DNA from: Balneola sp. EhC07
GTDB lineage: Bacteria; Bacteroidota; Rhodothermia; Balneolales; Balneolaceae
Length of the DNA stretch: 64,000 nt
Assembly: GCF_001650905.1 (NCBI RefSeq)
Contig: NZ_LXYG01000012.1
Span: 185,497 to 249,496 of the forward strand
Reading direction: 5' to 3'
The position numbers were made by a program, and so were the translations under genes. Position 1 is the stretch's first letter. Each line of letters opens with the position of its first letter. Positions 8,946 to 20,403 of this stretch are shown piece after piece. The notes below the pieces were generated by a model. That model did no database searches. It was not told the DNA's origin and saw only the letters and a list, made by a program, of their open reading frames with translations.

Positions 8946-9714
8946 ACGTCCTGATCATCACATAACAAAAGACGGTTCCTCCACACTCTATTCCAATACT
9001 TATAATCAGTATTTTCACAATCCAAACGGTTCTGTTTCCGAAAGTAAGTACGTTTTTTTCGAAACGTCCAATGTACCGGATGCTTTAGTTCAAAACGAGA
9101 AAGTTACTATTTTTGAAACCGGATTCGGAACCGGATTAAACTTCCTTTTACTGCTGGATTATTATCTTTCAGGGAAGTGCATTTCAAAAGTTGAATTTCA
9201 CAGTGTGGAAGCTTTTCCAATTTTAGCTGATGAAGCCGGGAAACTCAATTACGCTTCTTTTTCGGATTTTGAAGAATTGGAACAGGTTTTGAAAAATATA
9301 TTCACAGACCTAAAGAAAGGGATGAATATCATTAAACCATTGCCTGATGTTGACGTGACTCTGTTCCTTTTTATAGGGAAGTTCAAAGATTTTGAAGGCG
9401 AAGTAGTTCAAGCTGATTTCTTTTTCCACGATGCCTTTTCTCCTGAAGTAAATGAAGAATTATGGACCCCCGAAGCATTTCAAAAACTTAAATCGCTTGC
9501 TCATTCTGAAGCCATACTTAGTACATACTGCGCAGCTTCAAAAGCGCGGGCAGCGATGGCAGTAGCAGGGTGGAAGCTGGCAAAAGCGAGAGGTGCGCTG
9601 GGCAAGAGAGAAATGACGATCGCTTCTCTATCTGAAAAGAATCTGACCAATTTTAAAAGGGTAAACGAAGAACGACTTATCGAGCGATTCAATAATGGAG
9701 ACTTTGATCACTGA
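8938..9714 (+). CDS. mnmD: MnmD-like tRNA 5-aminomethyl-2-thiouridine methyltransferase
   Basis: This 258-residue protein corresponds to the methyltransferase half of E. coli MnmC, without the FAD oxidase half. It has the SAM-binding segment VTIFETGFGTGLNFLLLL (about residues 57-74), the acidic FFFHDAFSPEVNEELW motif (about 160-175) and the STYCAASKARAAM / GALGKREM region typical of the family. MnmD methylates nm5(s2)U34 of tRNAs to mnm5(s2)U in the cytoplasm. The ATG at 8938 overlaps the DUF4097 gene by 8 nt, implying coupling although the two functions seem unrelated. A dispersed repeat follows at 9751. Confidence 0.88.
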   Translation: MSERPDHHITKDGSSTLYSNTYNQYFHNPNGSVSESKYVFFETSNVPDALVQNEKVTIFETGFGTGLNFLLLLDYYLSGKCISKVEFHSVEAFPILADEAGKLNYASFSDFEELEQVLKNIFTDLKKGMNIIKPLPDVDVTLFLFIGKFKDFEGEVVQADFFFHDAFSPEVNEELWTPEAFQKLKSLAHSEAILSTYCAASKARAAMAVAGWKLAKARGALGKREMTIASLSEKNLTNFKRVNEERLIERFNNGDFDH

Positions 9715-9750
9715 TTGGGTGATTATCTTTGATTTGCGATGATAGCAATT

Positions 9751-9781
9751 AAGTCCCCTCTTGAGAGGGGATTTAGGGGTG
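9751..9781. repeat. TCCCCTC-TTGA-GAGGGGA dispersed palindrome
   Basis: Seven-bp arms (9754-9760, 9765-9771) around TTGA, followed by TTTAGGGGTG, lie between two convergent genes. I recall this sequence as a common dispersed repeat in Bacteroidota and other phyla, but I cannot search for copies here. Confidence 0.7.
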
Positions 9782-9796
9782 TGTTTATTTACCGAA

Positions 9797-10186
9797 CTAA
9801 AAAGAATAAGTAACTGAAAGTGTTCCAGTTGTCGAATCTTGAGGAATGTACTTTAGCTTAAAAAAATTGCTATACCAATCACCTGAAAATTTTACTGTTG
9901 ATGAACCAGAATTCAATACATAGTGTTCTGAGAAAGAAGAGTCAGGATTACTTAAAGTTAAGGATGCTCTGCCATTAATATTGCTTTGCAATTTCAACTC
10001 AAGATTAGATATAGATTCATGGGAATCAGGAGAAAAAAAAGAAATTGAAAAAGGTTGAGATATATCGTTAACCGTTGTTGTTTGAACAGTTCTTTCCGGA
10101 ACTTGGAATAAGTTAAAAATGCCCCATGCAATCATCAGAAAGATACAGCTGGAAAATAGTAAGAAAAATTTTTTCCAAAGTTCCAT
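9797..10186 (-). CDS. Unknown membrane-anchored small beta-rich protein
   Basis: The 129-residue protein has one N-terminal hydrophobic helix (about residues 5-27) and then about 95 residues of Ser/Thr/Asn-rich, probably beta-sandwich sequence without cysteines. It is most likely exported and held by its uncleaved signal anchor. No family motif is recognised. It stands alone, between convergent mnmD and a palindrome ahead of serA, and is oriented like serA but separated from it by 82 nt containing a strong hairpin, so it has its own promoter or reads through. Confidence 0.6.
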   Translation of the reverse strand: MELWKKFFLLFSSCIFLMIAWGIFNLFQVPERTVQTTTVNDISQPFSISFFSPDSHESISNLELKLQSNINGRASLTLSNPDSSFSEHYVLNSGSSTVKFSGDWYSNFFKLKYIPQDSTTGTLSVTYSF

Positions 10187-10221
10187 AAAATAAATGTGTA
10201 TGTACTAATTCTATTAGGTGC

Positions 10222-10256
10222 AAACTCCGTCAGGGTTTAAAACCCTGACGGAGTTT
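10222..10256. repeat. Perfect 17-bp inverted repeat downstream of serA
   Basis: AAACTCCGTCAGGGTTT and its exact complement flank a single A. It lies 13 nt beyond the serA stop, in a position to end serA transcription on the minus strand, though the following U-run is short. The core CCGTCAGGGTTTAAAACCCTGACGG resembles a dispersed Bacteroidota palindrome. Confidence 0.82.
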
Positions 10257-10268
10257 TTAAGAAATTTT

Positions 10269-11858
10269 TCAAGAAAAACTTACATACCGGATATGCTGAA
10301 TTCCATTTAGTTCATTAATGGTTTTCAGTTCATCATCTTCAAGCTTTTTATCTATAGTTAAAGCGGTAATGGCATTTGAGCCTTTTTCAGTTCTTCCTAA
10401 TCCCAGAGCACCGATATTAATGCTTTGCTTAGCCAAGGCTCCGCTTACAGAAGCTAACATGCCCGGAACATCTTGGTTTTGATAAATAATGATATCTCCT
10501 TCTAAACGAAGTTCTATTCCGTATTTATCAATTTGAACGATCCTGTAATCACTATCGCCAAAAACAGATGCTGAGATACTTCGGTATTCCGCTCCTTCAG
10601 CAAACTTAATAGTAACCATATCATTAAAAGTTTTTCCTTTGGAAGAAAGAACTTCTTTAATGGAAAATCCGCGCTCATCTGCAAAATGTCTCGCATTGAT
10701 CAGGTTTACGGAATCTTCTACATAATTGGTAAGCATTCCCTTTAGGATACCGTCGGTTAATACGTCTGCGAATTTTGCACAATCTCCGGAATATTCAAAT
10801 TCCAGACTGCTGGCATGTTCGGGAGAAATCTGAACAGCCATAGCGCCAAGCTTTTCTGCCAGTTGCAGATAGGGCTGTACTTCCGCATTCGTTAACAGCG
10901 AAATAGACTTGCCGTTCAAACTTCCTTTATAGTTTTTGTTCTCCAGCGCATCCGACATTTGAGCAGCTATTTGCTCAGCTACTTTTTCCTGAGCTTCTTC
11001 GGTTGAAGCTCCCAAATGTGGTGTACAAATAATACCGGGGTGTTCCAGCACTTTATAGAGTTTTTCAGTTGGTGGTTCCTGAGAATACACATCCAGTGCA
11101 ATTCCACCAACAACACCGGAATCCAGTAATTCGGGTAAATCGGATTCTTCATAAATTCCACCACGGGCACAGTTCACCAAACGGATCCCCTTATTGAGTT
11201 TATCTGCATTTTTCAGAGAAACCAACCCTTTTGTTTTTTCAGTAAGAGGAGTATGAACAGAAAGAAAATCAACAGTTCCCAAAAGGCTATCTATATCAAC
11301 TAATTGGATTCCCATTTCAGAAGCATGTTCTTTAGTAGCAAACGGATCATATGCCAGAACTTCCATTCCAAAAGCTTGCATTCTAAGCGCTACTTCTGAT
11401 CCGATCTTTCCAAGTCCGACAATTCCCAGTTTTTTTCCATGAACTTCGGTACCCATATATTTTTTACGATCCCATCCTCCGCTTTTTACAGTAGAAACAG
11501 CAGTAGGGATATTTCGTGCTAAAGCGATGATCATTCCGCAAGTATGTTCGGCAGTAGAAATCGTATTTCCATCAGGAGTATTCATTACCAGAACTCCTTT
11601 CGTAGTAGCCGCTTTGATGTCAATATTATCAACTCCTACGCCGGCACGACCGATAACTTTCATATTGGTTGCTTTTTCAAGCAATTCGGGAGTTACAGTA
11701 GTAGCACTTCTGACAACCATTCCATCATAATCCCCAATCCGGTCAAAGAGTTCTTCTTCAGTAAGTTTTCCGGGTTGATCCGCTTGAATATCTCTGGATT
11801 TAAAAACCTGTGCACAAACAGGATCTACGCTATCTAGTAAAAGTACTTTGAATGACAT
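10269..11858 (-). CDS. serA: D-3-phosphoglycerate dehydrogenase, long (ACT) form
   Basis: The 529-residue enzyme catalyses the first step of serine synthesis, NAD-dependent oxidation of 3-phosphoglycerate. Visible parts are the D-isomer-specific 2-hydroxyacid dehydrogenase core with GRAGVGVDNID, NTPDGNTISTAEH, the Rossmann LGIVGLGKIGSEVA (about residues 143-156), NCARGGIYEE and PHLGAST. An intervening domain follows (about 315-450). A C-terminal ACT domain starts around VPGMLASVSGALA (about 465 onward). This is the roughly 530-residue long form, in which the ACT domain usually binds serine for feedback control. It stands as a single gene upstream of a strong palindrome and just downstream of engB on the same strand (22 nt). 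Confidence 0.96.
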   Translation of the reverse strand: MSFKVLLLDSVDPVCAQVFKSRDIQADQPGKLTEEELFDRIGDYDGMVVRSATTVTPELLEKATNMKVIGRAGVGVDNIDIKAATTKGVLVMNTPDGNTISTAEHTCGMIIALARNIPTAVSTVKSGGWDRKKYMGTEVHGKKLGIVGLGKIGSEVALRMQAFGMEVLAYDPFATKEHASEMGIQLVDIDSLLGTVDFLSVHTPLTEKTKGLVSLKNADKLNKGIRLVNCARGGIYEESDLPELLDSGVVGGIALDVYSQEPPTEKLYKVLEHPGIICTPHLGASTEEAQEKVAEQIAAQMSDALENKNYKGSLNGKSISLLTNAEVQPYLQLAEKLGAMAVQISPEHASSLEFEYSGDCAKFADVLTDGILKGMLTNYVEDSVNLINARHFADERGFSIKEVLSSKGKTFNDMVTIKFAEGAEYRSISASVFGDSDYRIVQIDKYGIELRLEGDIIIYQNQDVPGMLASVSGALAKQSINIGALGLGRTEKGSNAITALTIDKKLEDDELKTINELNGIQHIRYVSFS

Positions 11859-11880
11859 TTTATATTAAGTGTGGTATAAG

Positions 11881-12477
11881 CTATTCTTTGATGAAATCCT
11901 GAATCAATTCCTGAATTTCAGGGATTCCTTTTCGTGAACTGGCTGAGTAGCCCAGAATAGGGACTTCAATATTCATTTCCGCCAGAATATTTTTAACTGC
12001 CTTTTTTGATTGAGCAAATTTGTTATTCGAAAGCTTATCTGCTTTAGACATCAACACACAAAAGGGCATTTCGTTGGATGCGAGCCAATAGAAGAAATCC
12101 TGATCAAGGGCAGAGGGCTCATGGCGTGCATCTATCACAGATAGAATAAGTCTCAAACTTTCTCTTTCAGAAAGATACTTTCGAATGCTTCGTCCCCAAC
12201 GCTCACGTTCTTTTTTCGGAACCTTTGCAAAACCATAACCGGGAAGATCCACAAAAAAGCAATCATCTCCGATCTGATAGTAATTCATTTGCTGGGTTTT
12301 ACCGGGCACATTGGAAGTACGGGCAATGTTTTTGCGGTTCACAATCGCGTTTATCAACGAAGACTTTCCAACATTGGAACGACCTGCAAAACAAACTTCC
12401 GGAAATTCATCCGGGGGGCATTCTTCAATTTTGGTAGCGCTGGTTATGAATTTAGCTTTACCGTTAAACAAGTTCAT
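11881..12477 (-). CDS. engB: Ribosome biogenesis GTPase EngB/YsxC
   Basis: A TRAFAC GTPase with G1 GRSNVGKSSLIN, a G2 region around KTQQMNYYQI, G3 DLPGYGFAK and G4 SKADKL; the family assists large-subunit assembly. The open frame extends to an upstream ATG at 12579, but that would put 116 nt inside purF and add a basic, non-family N-terminus. The ATG at 12477 gives the usual MNLF-type start and a roughly 198-residue protein of family length, still overlapping the purF stop by 14 nt, so translation is probably coupled to purF. serA follows 22 nt downstream on the same strand, so all three may be one transcript. Confidence 0.93.
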   Translation of the reverse strand: MNLFNGKAKFITSATKIEECPPDEFPEVCFAGRSNVGKSSLINAIVNRKNIARTSNVPGKTQQMNYYQIGDDCFFVDLPGYGFAKVPKKERERWGRSIRKYLSERESLRLILSVIDARHEPSALDQDFFYWLASNEMPFCVLMSKADKLSNNKFAQSKKAVKNILAEMNIEVPILGYSASSRKGIPEIQELIQDFIKE

Positions 12478-13966
12478 TCTCTTCCTTTTCAACACCAAAA
12501 TTAACCGGGACAGGATAGTTGCTGGTAAAGCAAGCCGTACAATAATCGTGACCCGACGGATTTGCTTCCTTAACTGCATTTACCAACCCATCAGCTGATA
12601 AATATCTTAAACTGTCCACTCCTATTTCTTCAGCGATCTTATCTACATTTCGCTCAAATTTATTGGCGATAAGTTCTTCAGGGCTTGGGAAATCCATTCC
12701 GTAATAACACGGACTGATAATTGGTGGAGAACTTACCAAAAAGTGAATTTCTGCAGGATTACATGCACGGATCATATCAACCAATAAACGAGAAGTGGTA
12801 CCTCTTACGATAGAATCATCAACAATAATAACGGATCGACCTTCAATTACTCCACGAACCGGATTAAATTTTGTCCGAACTTTTTGTTCCCGTGATTTTT
12901 GTCCGGGAGAAATAAATGTTCTTCCTACATAGTGATTACGGATCAAACCAATGTCATATTTACACTCGTGTCCCATTTTCTGATTCTCATTTGCATATCC
13001 GATTGCTGCGGTGTTACTGGAATCAGGAACTGAAATGATAACAGGCTTTTTGGAAGAATCTTTAATGGTAACAACTTCATCTATAGGATGTTCTTTTGCT
13101 AAAGCCTGCCCTAAATTTCTTCTGATCTTATCAACCATTTCACCGAAGATCATACTGTCCGGTCGGGAAAAATAAACATATTCAAAAATACACTGGCTTG
13201 TTTTAGTACCTTCCTTTGGTTCAATAAAGTATGATTTTACTTCTCCGGAATCAGAAGCTTCCTGATCAATTACCACAACTTCGCCAGGTTCAACATCGCG
13301 AATGTATTCCGCGTTATTGATATCGAAAGCGCAAGTTTCGCTGGCAAGACAGAATTTCCCGTCTTTTTTTCCAAGTGCTAAAGGCCTGAAGCCGTTAGGA
13401 TCTCTTACACCGATCAATTTATCATCAGCTAGTATTACCAGACAATACGCACCTTCAATTTGATGCAGTGCGTCCATTATTTGTCCCATCTGATCCTGTT
13501 TCAGACTGTGTGAGATCAGATGAAGAATCAATTCGGTATCAGAGGTGCTTTGAAATAAAACTCCTTCTTTTCTGAATCTGGAGCGAATCTGTTTGGCGTT
13601 AGAGAGGTTTCCATTGTGCCCGATGGCCAGATTTCCGTTTCTGTAATGAACTCTGAAAGGCTGGATGTTAGCCGGATTTTTAGAAGATCCGGAAGTTGAA
13701 TATCTGTTATGCCCGATAGCTGAACGACCCTTTAGGATCTTGTTCATGATCTTAGGTTTATCGAAAACACTAAGCACTAGCCCGAAATCTTTATAAGAAG
13801 GCATAACCATGCGTTCTTTGTCTTTGTCGTAATGACTGGTAACAATTCCGGCTGATTCCTGGCCGCGGTGTTGAAGTGAATGCAGGCCGTAATATGTGGT
13901 TAGTGCAGCTTCTTCATGATCAAAGATGCCAAAAATTCCACAATACTCGCGAGGTTTGTCGCTCAT
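12464..13966 (-). CDS. purF: Amidophosphoribosyltransferase, [4Fe-4S] type
   Basis: PurF transfers ammonia from glutamine to PRPP, the first committed purine step. I place the start at the ATG 13966 (GGAG six nt upstream), giving MSDKPREYCGIFGIF. The Cys after a short propeptide is the N-terminal nucleophile of the glutaminase domain. An upstream in-frame ATG at 14005 is less likely. The PRPP-binding loop appears as VIIVDDSIVRGTTS. Cysteines in QCIFEYVYF, ISPCYYGMD and HDYCTACFTSNYP match the four iron-sulfur ligands of the Bacillus-type enzyme, in which the cluster makes the protein oxygen-sensitive. engB overlaps its 3' end. Confidence 0.95.
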   Translation of the reverse strand: MSDKPREYCGIFGIFDHEEAALTTYYGLHSLQHRGQESAGIVTSHYDKDKERMVMPSYKDFGLVLSVFDKPKIMNKILKGRSAIGHNRYSTSGSSKNPANIQPFRVHYRNGNLAIGHNGNLSNAKQIRSRFRKEGVLFQSTSDTELILHLISHSLKQDQMGQIMDALHQIEGAYCLVILADDKLIGVRDPNGFRPLALGKKDGKFCLASETCAFDINNAEYIRDVEPGEVVVIDQEASDSGEVKSYFIEPKEGTKTSQCIFEYVYFSRPDSMIFGEMVDKIRRNLGQALAKEHPIDEVVTIKDSSKKPVIISVPDSSNTAAIGYANENQKMGHECKYDIGLIRNHYVGRTFISPGQKSREQKVRTKFNPVRGVIEGRSVIIVDDSIVRGTTSRLLVDMIRACNPAEIHFLVSSPPIISPCYYGMDFPSPEELIANKFERNVDKIAEEIGVDSLRYLSADGLVNAVKEANPSGHDYCTACFTSNYPVPVNFGVEKEENELV

Positions 13967-14057
13967 TAAAAACTCCGAATTTGGATGATTCTTGAGAAGT
14001 CTCAAGATAAGAAATGAAAAGCTTAATGTTGAATTAGGATATGGCTTTTTATTTCTT

Positions 14058-16199
14058 TTAAATATTGGACTTTATTTGTCCACTTTTAGGAAGAGTTAAG
14101 AAAAAGGTAGTGCCGACATTTTCTTCACTTTCAAAATAAATTTCGCCATTCATTCTGTGTGCGAATTCTTTGCACAAGCTTAGTCCAAAGCCATTGCCCA
14201 GTTCCATGTTAGTGCCTAAGCGTGTTTTTGACTTGTCTTTAAAAATCGAGTCATGGAGATCTTCAGGAATCCCAATACCGGTGTCTTTGATAGTGAAAGT
14301 AACAGAACCATTACCTTCAGTACAATCAAATTCTATTGATCCATTTGATTGAGTGAATTTAATACTGTTAGAAAGAAGATTTCTAATAATGAGTTTGAAA
14401 GCGTTGAGATCTACACAGGCAATTGTTTGGCCAGGGATTTTATTCGAAATAGTCAGGTTTTTAGCATCTATCTCATAAAGTTGTTTCGAAATTACATCAT
14501 CAATAATGGGTTTAGTGTCAATATCTTGTGGATTTAAACTGATTCCGGACATTTGTTTTCTGGCCCAAGCAAGAAGATCATCTAAGGTATTTATATTTTT
14601 TTGAAGAGTTGGTTCCAGACTAATAACAAGATCTTTAACCTCCTGAAGGGAAAGCTCACTGCTGTTGATCATATATAAAATACCCTGTAGTGACGCCATA
14701 GGCGACCTAAGGTCGTGGGCTACAATAGCGAAAAGTTTATCCTTCGTTTGGTTGAGTTCTTCAAGCTCTTCTTTTTGTTTATTCAGAACCAGATTTACTT
14801 TTTTTCGATCTGTTCCGGACCTGAAAACCACATATAGCAGAACTAATATGATCACAATAACTACTACTGCTGCGATGTTAAGATTTCTCGTCAAAATTAA
14901 CTGGCGTTCCTGAATTCCTTGCTTTTCTTCAAGAAGTCGGTTGATCTCTGTTTGTCTGTTCAGCTCGATCTCACTTTCCAGTTCAGAAAGTGCGGCATCT
15001 GATTCTTTTTTTGCGATACTATCCGAAAGAGCTTTAAAATTCTCAAGTGATTTCAGGGCCTGAGCGGTTTCGCCGACTGATTTGTAGGTTAAATAAAGTT
15101 TTTCATGAAGCTGAACTATGTAGAGATTTTGATCCAGATCAGTTGCTACATCAAGTGCTTTTTGATACCAACTGATTGCAGTATATGGCTGAGTGAATTT
15201 TTCATACAGATCGCCTAATCCCTTGTAATTAAAATACAATCCCTGAGTAATTTTAAGTTCTATACAGTACTGCAAAGATTCTTCAAAGGCATCTTTAGCT
15301 TTTGTAAACTGCCTTTTGTTGCTGTAAAGAACTCCCAGATTATAGATGATCTGAAAAGGGGGAGTATCTGGTCTTACTTCTTTATTTAAAGCTAGAGCTT
15401 GTTCGTAATACTTTAAAGCTTCGTCGTATTTTTCATTATTACTAAAAGTATTACCCAGATTTAAATAGATTCTGAGCAGATCGGGTTTATAATTATTTTG
15501 TAATGCTATAGTCTCTGCTCTTTTTAAGTAATACTCAGCACGTTCATACTCTGAATAAGAATTGTATGTATCTCCAAGGTTATTCAGTGTGATCGTCAAA
15601 AATGAAGAATCCTTTGTTGATTCTGCAAACTGTAATCCCTCAAGGTAATTTTTTATAGTATTAGATCTGTCCCCAAGTTTATGATATGCCCCCGCCATAT
15701 TTACATGGACGGCCGCGATAGATCTGGATCTCATACTAGGAGGTAGTAATTCAATAAAGTTTAAGCCCTTTCTGAATGACTCAATTGCTTGTTTAGATTG
15801 TCCTTTATAATTGTAAGCGGCAGCCTGTGTGTTATAAAAATTGAAACGTAATCTGCTGTCAGGAAACTGATCTATAACTTTATTTATGGAAGTAAGAGCA
15901 GAATCGATCTGTTTCTTGATCAGTAATATTTCTGCCCGTTTTACGCCTGAAAAAGCTAATCCGTATTCATAATCAAATTGTTCAGACAGTAAATCTACCG
16001 AATCTAGTTTTTGATAAGCCGTTGTGAAATTACCTACATCCATTAAGTGTTCAATGTCAGAGAACATTGACTTAACCTTATTGGTATCACTTTGGAACGT
16101 TTGAAAATCTGCAAACACATTGCTGTATGAGTTAGCAGACAATACTAACCAAATTCCAAGTATTAGAAGTAGTTTTGAAACCCGTATTTTTTTAGCCAC
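14058..16199 (-). CDS. Exported-sensor histidine kinase with TPR repeats
   Basis: A 713-residue sensor. An N-terminal signal or anchor (about residues 9-28) is followed by about 8-9 tetratricopeptide repeats (about 40-395; for example ALKYYEQALALNKE, TAISWYQKALDVA), then a coiled linker and a transmembrane helix (about 435-455, AAVVVIVIILVLLYVV). Next comes a HisKA domain with the phosphoacceptor His495 in HDLRSPMASLQ. The ATPase domain ends the protein, with N box NLLSNSIKFT, G1 DTGIGIPE and G2 GNGFGLSLCKEF. The TPR part should lie in the periplasm. No response regulator is adjacent, so it is an orphan kinase here. This architecture is common in Bacteroidota; the signal is unknown. Confidence 0.92.
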   Translation of the reverse strand: MAKKIRVSKLLLILGIWLVLSANSYSNVFADFQTFQSDTNKVKSMFSDIEHLMDVGNFTTAYQKLDSVDLLSEQFDYEYGLAFSGVKRAEILLIKKQIDSALTSINKVIDQFPDSRLRFNFYNTQAAAYNYKGQSKQAIESFRKGLNFIELLPPSMRSRSIAAVHVNMAGAYHKLGDRSNTIKNYLEGLQFAESTKDSSFLTITLNNLGDTYNSYSEYERAEYYLKRAETIALQNNYKPDLLRIYLNLGNTFSNNEKYDEALKYYEQALALNKEVRPDTPPFQIIYNLGVLYSNKRQFTKAKDAFEESLQYCIELKITQGLYFNYKGLGDLYEKFTQPYTAISWYQKALDVATDLDQNLYIVQLHEKLYLTYKSVGETAQALKSLENFKALSDSIAKKESDAALSELESEIELNRQTEINRLLEEKQGIQERQLILTRNLNIAAVVVIVIILVLLYVVFRSGTDRKKVNLVLNKQKEELEELNQTKDKLFAIVAHDLRSPMASLQGILYMINSSELSLQEVKDLVISLEPTLQKNINTLDDLLAWARKQMSGISLNPQDIDTKPIIDDVISKQLYEIDAKNLTISNKIPGQTIACVDLNAFKLIIRNLLSNSIKFTQSNGSIEFDCTEGNGSVTFTIKDTGIGIPEDLHDSIFKDKSKTRLGTNMELGNGFGLSLCKEFAHRMNGEIYFESEENVGTTFFLTLPKSGQIKSNI

Positions 16200-16239
16200 G
16201 ATAGAAAATAATTAGCTGATTATAGCATTCTTAGGGCCA

Positions 16240-16270
16240 AAAAAAAAGCCATTCACATTGGAATGGCTTT
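16240..16270 (-). terminator. Intrinsic terminator of the OsmC-like gene
   Basis: AAAGCCATTC / GAATGGCTTT arms around a 6-nt loop, followed on the minus strand by a run of about nine U. It sits 29 nt past the OsmC stop and just ahead of the kinase gene start. Confidence 0.9.
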
Positions 16271-16298
16271 ATATGTGAAAATTTAAGTAAAAATGAAG

Positions 16299-16727
16299 TC
16301 AGGCCAGAGAAGCTTCCAGCTCAATATCTACACTTGCTAAAGCGCGGGAAACAGGGCACGCTTCTTTAGTGGCAGATGCAATTTTTTGAAATTCACTATC
16401 GCTTAATCCCGGAACATCTGCTTTGGTTGTCAATTTAATTTTTGTAATTGTAGGTGTCCCATCTACCATTTCTAAAGATACATCGGCATTGGTTGATACA
16501 CTTTTAGAATCATGTCCGGCGCTGTGTAATTCATTAGATAGTGCCATAGAATAACAACCGGCATGGGCTGCACCAATTAGTTCTTCCGGATTAGATTTTC
16601 CTTCATCTTCAAATCTGGACGCAAAAGTAAAAGCAGCTTCAGATAAGACTCCACTTTCAGAATTAATAGATCCTTTTCCTTCTTTTAGGTTTCCGTTCCA
16701 CACGGCTGACGCTTTTTTAACTGGCAT
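16299..16727 (-). CDS. OsmC-family peroxiredoxin
   Basis: The 142-residue protein matches the short OsmC/Ohr fold. The two redox cysteines are in GAAHAGCYSMALSNEL and ACPVSRAL, and Arg/Glu of the active site are present (FASRFEDEGKSNPEE). OsmC-type enzymes reduce organic hydroperoxides with a thiol donor in the cytoplasm. The layout (N-terminal KKASAVWNGNLKEGKG) fits OsmC rather than Ohr. It is a single gene with its own terminator, about 1.4 kb from katG, so peroxide defence genes are loosely clustered. Confidence 0.93.
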   Translation of the reverse strand: MPVKKASAVWNGNLKEGKGSINSESGVLSEAAFTFASRFEDEGKSNPEELIGAAHAGCYSMALSNELHSAGHDSKSVSTNADVSLEMVDGTPTITKIKLTTKADVPGLSDSEFQKIASATKEACPVSRALASVDIELEASLA

Positions 16728-16806
16728 AGTGATAACCTTACTTATTTTGTTATTAGTTGTTTATTTCAGTATTCAAACAGAAAGTAAAACTCATAAATTC
16801 CTTTTA

Positions 16807-18009
16807 TCAGGAAACTTTATATCTACTAATGGCAAATAGGCCACATAGCGGGCCAATAAAAATCACCAAAAATACCAACGGATTCTGAAAGTGAGCCCAC
16901 ATCAAATTAACAAGCTGAATACTTACAATAGTTATTGCAAAACCAATACTGTTCACGATGGTAAGTCCGGTAGCGATGTAGGAACTATCTGTTGATTGAG
17001 CTACAAGTGTGGAAAATTGTGGAGAGTCAGGAATTACAAATATTCCCCAGATCAATAAAAGTCCAAGAAATACCCAGACCGGTGCATGAAACAAAAATGG
17101 AATTAATACTGAACATAATCCTGATATAAAGAGGGAGATCTTAGAAACAAACTTACTTCCTTTTTTAAGAGAAATATATCCACCAATAGCGCAACTTATT
17201 CCGCCAACACCAATAATAATGGAAGACCACAAAGGGATATTTATTATGAACCCCTGGTTTGATAACACGTAGAAAGCAAGCAAAGTAGGAATGAAAGCCC
17301 AAAACGTGTACAGTTCCCACATATGTCCGAAGTATCCGAAAGCAGCGGAACGGAAGTTTGAGTTTTTAAACAGAGTAAAAAACATAGAGGGTTTGAAAGA
17401 ACTTCTTCTTACACGATAAGGACCATCAGCAACAGAATAGAAAAGCATTAAGCCTCCGATCACCGAGAGAGCAGAAGTTCCTGTAATAACAAATCTCCAT
17501 GGCATGTCGCCACCCAGATACTTAAGGAAATGTGGGAACGCGGTTCCTAAAACAAGTGCTCCAACTAAATATCCCAAAGCTTTTCCAAGACCTTCTTTAT
17601 GCCAGTCCGAAGCTATTTTCATTCCGACGGGATAAATTCCTGCCAGAAAAAAACCTGTAAACAATCGGGCTAACATTACTTCAGTAAAATTTGAACTGTA
17701 AATAGTCAGAACGTTTGCCAGCGCTCCCAAAACAGAACACACTAAAAATACTTTTACGGGAGAAAATCTGTCGGCGACACTTAAGACTGCAAAAACCAAT
17801 GTTCCGATGATAAATCCCGATTGTACAGCCATCGTGATAAATCCCACAAACATCTCCAATAAATTTAGTTCTTCGATCAGATCCGGAACAACTGCATTAC
17901 CGGCGAACCAAAGTGAAGTTCCTGCAAATTGAGAGAATACAATTACAGGTAAGATGTGCTTGGGAATTGAGGAGCTAATTTTCATAGAAGAAGAAAAGGA
18001 AGAATCCAT
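16807..18009 (-). CDS. MFS transporter
   Basis: A 400-residue inner-membrane protein with about 12 hydrophobic helices. The short basic signature of MFS carriers between helices 2 and 3 is weak (LSVADRFSPVKVF). The sequence resembles the CynX/NimT or Bcr-like group of drug/anion carriers, but the substrate is not readable. It is divergent from katG with 117 nt between the starts, so a shared regulatory region is possible, though no operator is obvious. No terminator is clear at its 3' end. Confidence 0.85.
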   Translation of the reverse strand: MDSSFSSSMKISSSIPKHILPVIVFSQFAGTSLWFAGNAVVPDLIEELNLLEMFVGFITMAVQSGFIIGTLVFAVLSVADRFSPVKVFLVCSVLGALANVLTIYSSNFTEVMLARLFTGFFLAGIYPVGMKIASDWHKEGLGKALGYLVGALVLGTAFPHFLKYLGGDMPWRFVITGTSALSVIGGLMLFYSVADGPYRVRRSSFKPSMFFTLFKNSNFRSAAFGYFGHMWELYTFWAFIPTLLAFYVLSNQGFIINIPLWSSIIIGVGGISCAIGGYISLKKGSKFVSKISLFISGLCSVLIPFLFHAPVWVFLGLLLIWGIFVIPDSPQFSTLVAQSTDSSYIATGLTIVNSIGFAITIVSIQLVNLMWAHFQNPLVFLVIFIGPLCGLFAISRYKVS

Positions 18010-18114
18010 TTAAAATATACTCAAATCGTAAGATTGATTTTAACGCGTCGATAATGAATATCTATCATAAAGAATGAAATGATTTTTTATGTTGTTAATG
18101 GATTAAAACTGTAA

Positions 18115-20343
<2,229 letters not shown>

Positions 20344-20365
20344 GGTCAATATCCTTATTCAAAGT

Positions 20366-20399
20366 AAAAAGCCTCTTAGATTTTTCTAAGAGGCTTTTT
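20366..20399 (+). terminator. Intrinsic terminator of katG
   Basis: AAAAAGCCTCTTAGA and its complement TCTAAGAGGCTTTTT form a 15-bp stem with a 4-nt loop, ending in five U on the plus strand, 22 nt after the katG stop. Confidence 0.93.
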
Positions 20400-20403
20400 A
20401 TTG

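Noticed and set aside
8441..9025. Long minus-strand open frame of 194 codons
   Set aside because: It is the antisense shadow of the DUF4097 beta-repeat region and the MnmD start; no RBS and low-complexity product.
12478..12579. N-terminal extension of EngB to the ATG at 12579
   Set aside because: It would lie inside purF, adds a basic stretch not seen in the family, and the ATG at 12477 gives the usual start and length.
13967..14005. Upstream ATG of purF at 14005
   Set aside because: The ATG at 13966 has a GGAG site and places the nucleophile Cys after a short propeptide as in the family.
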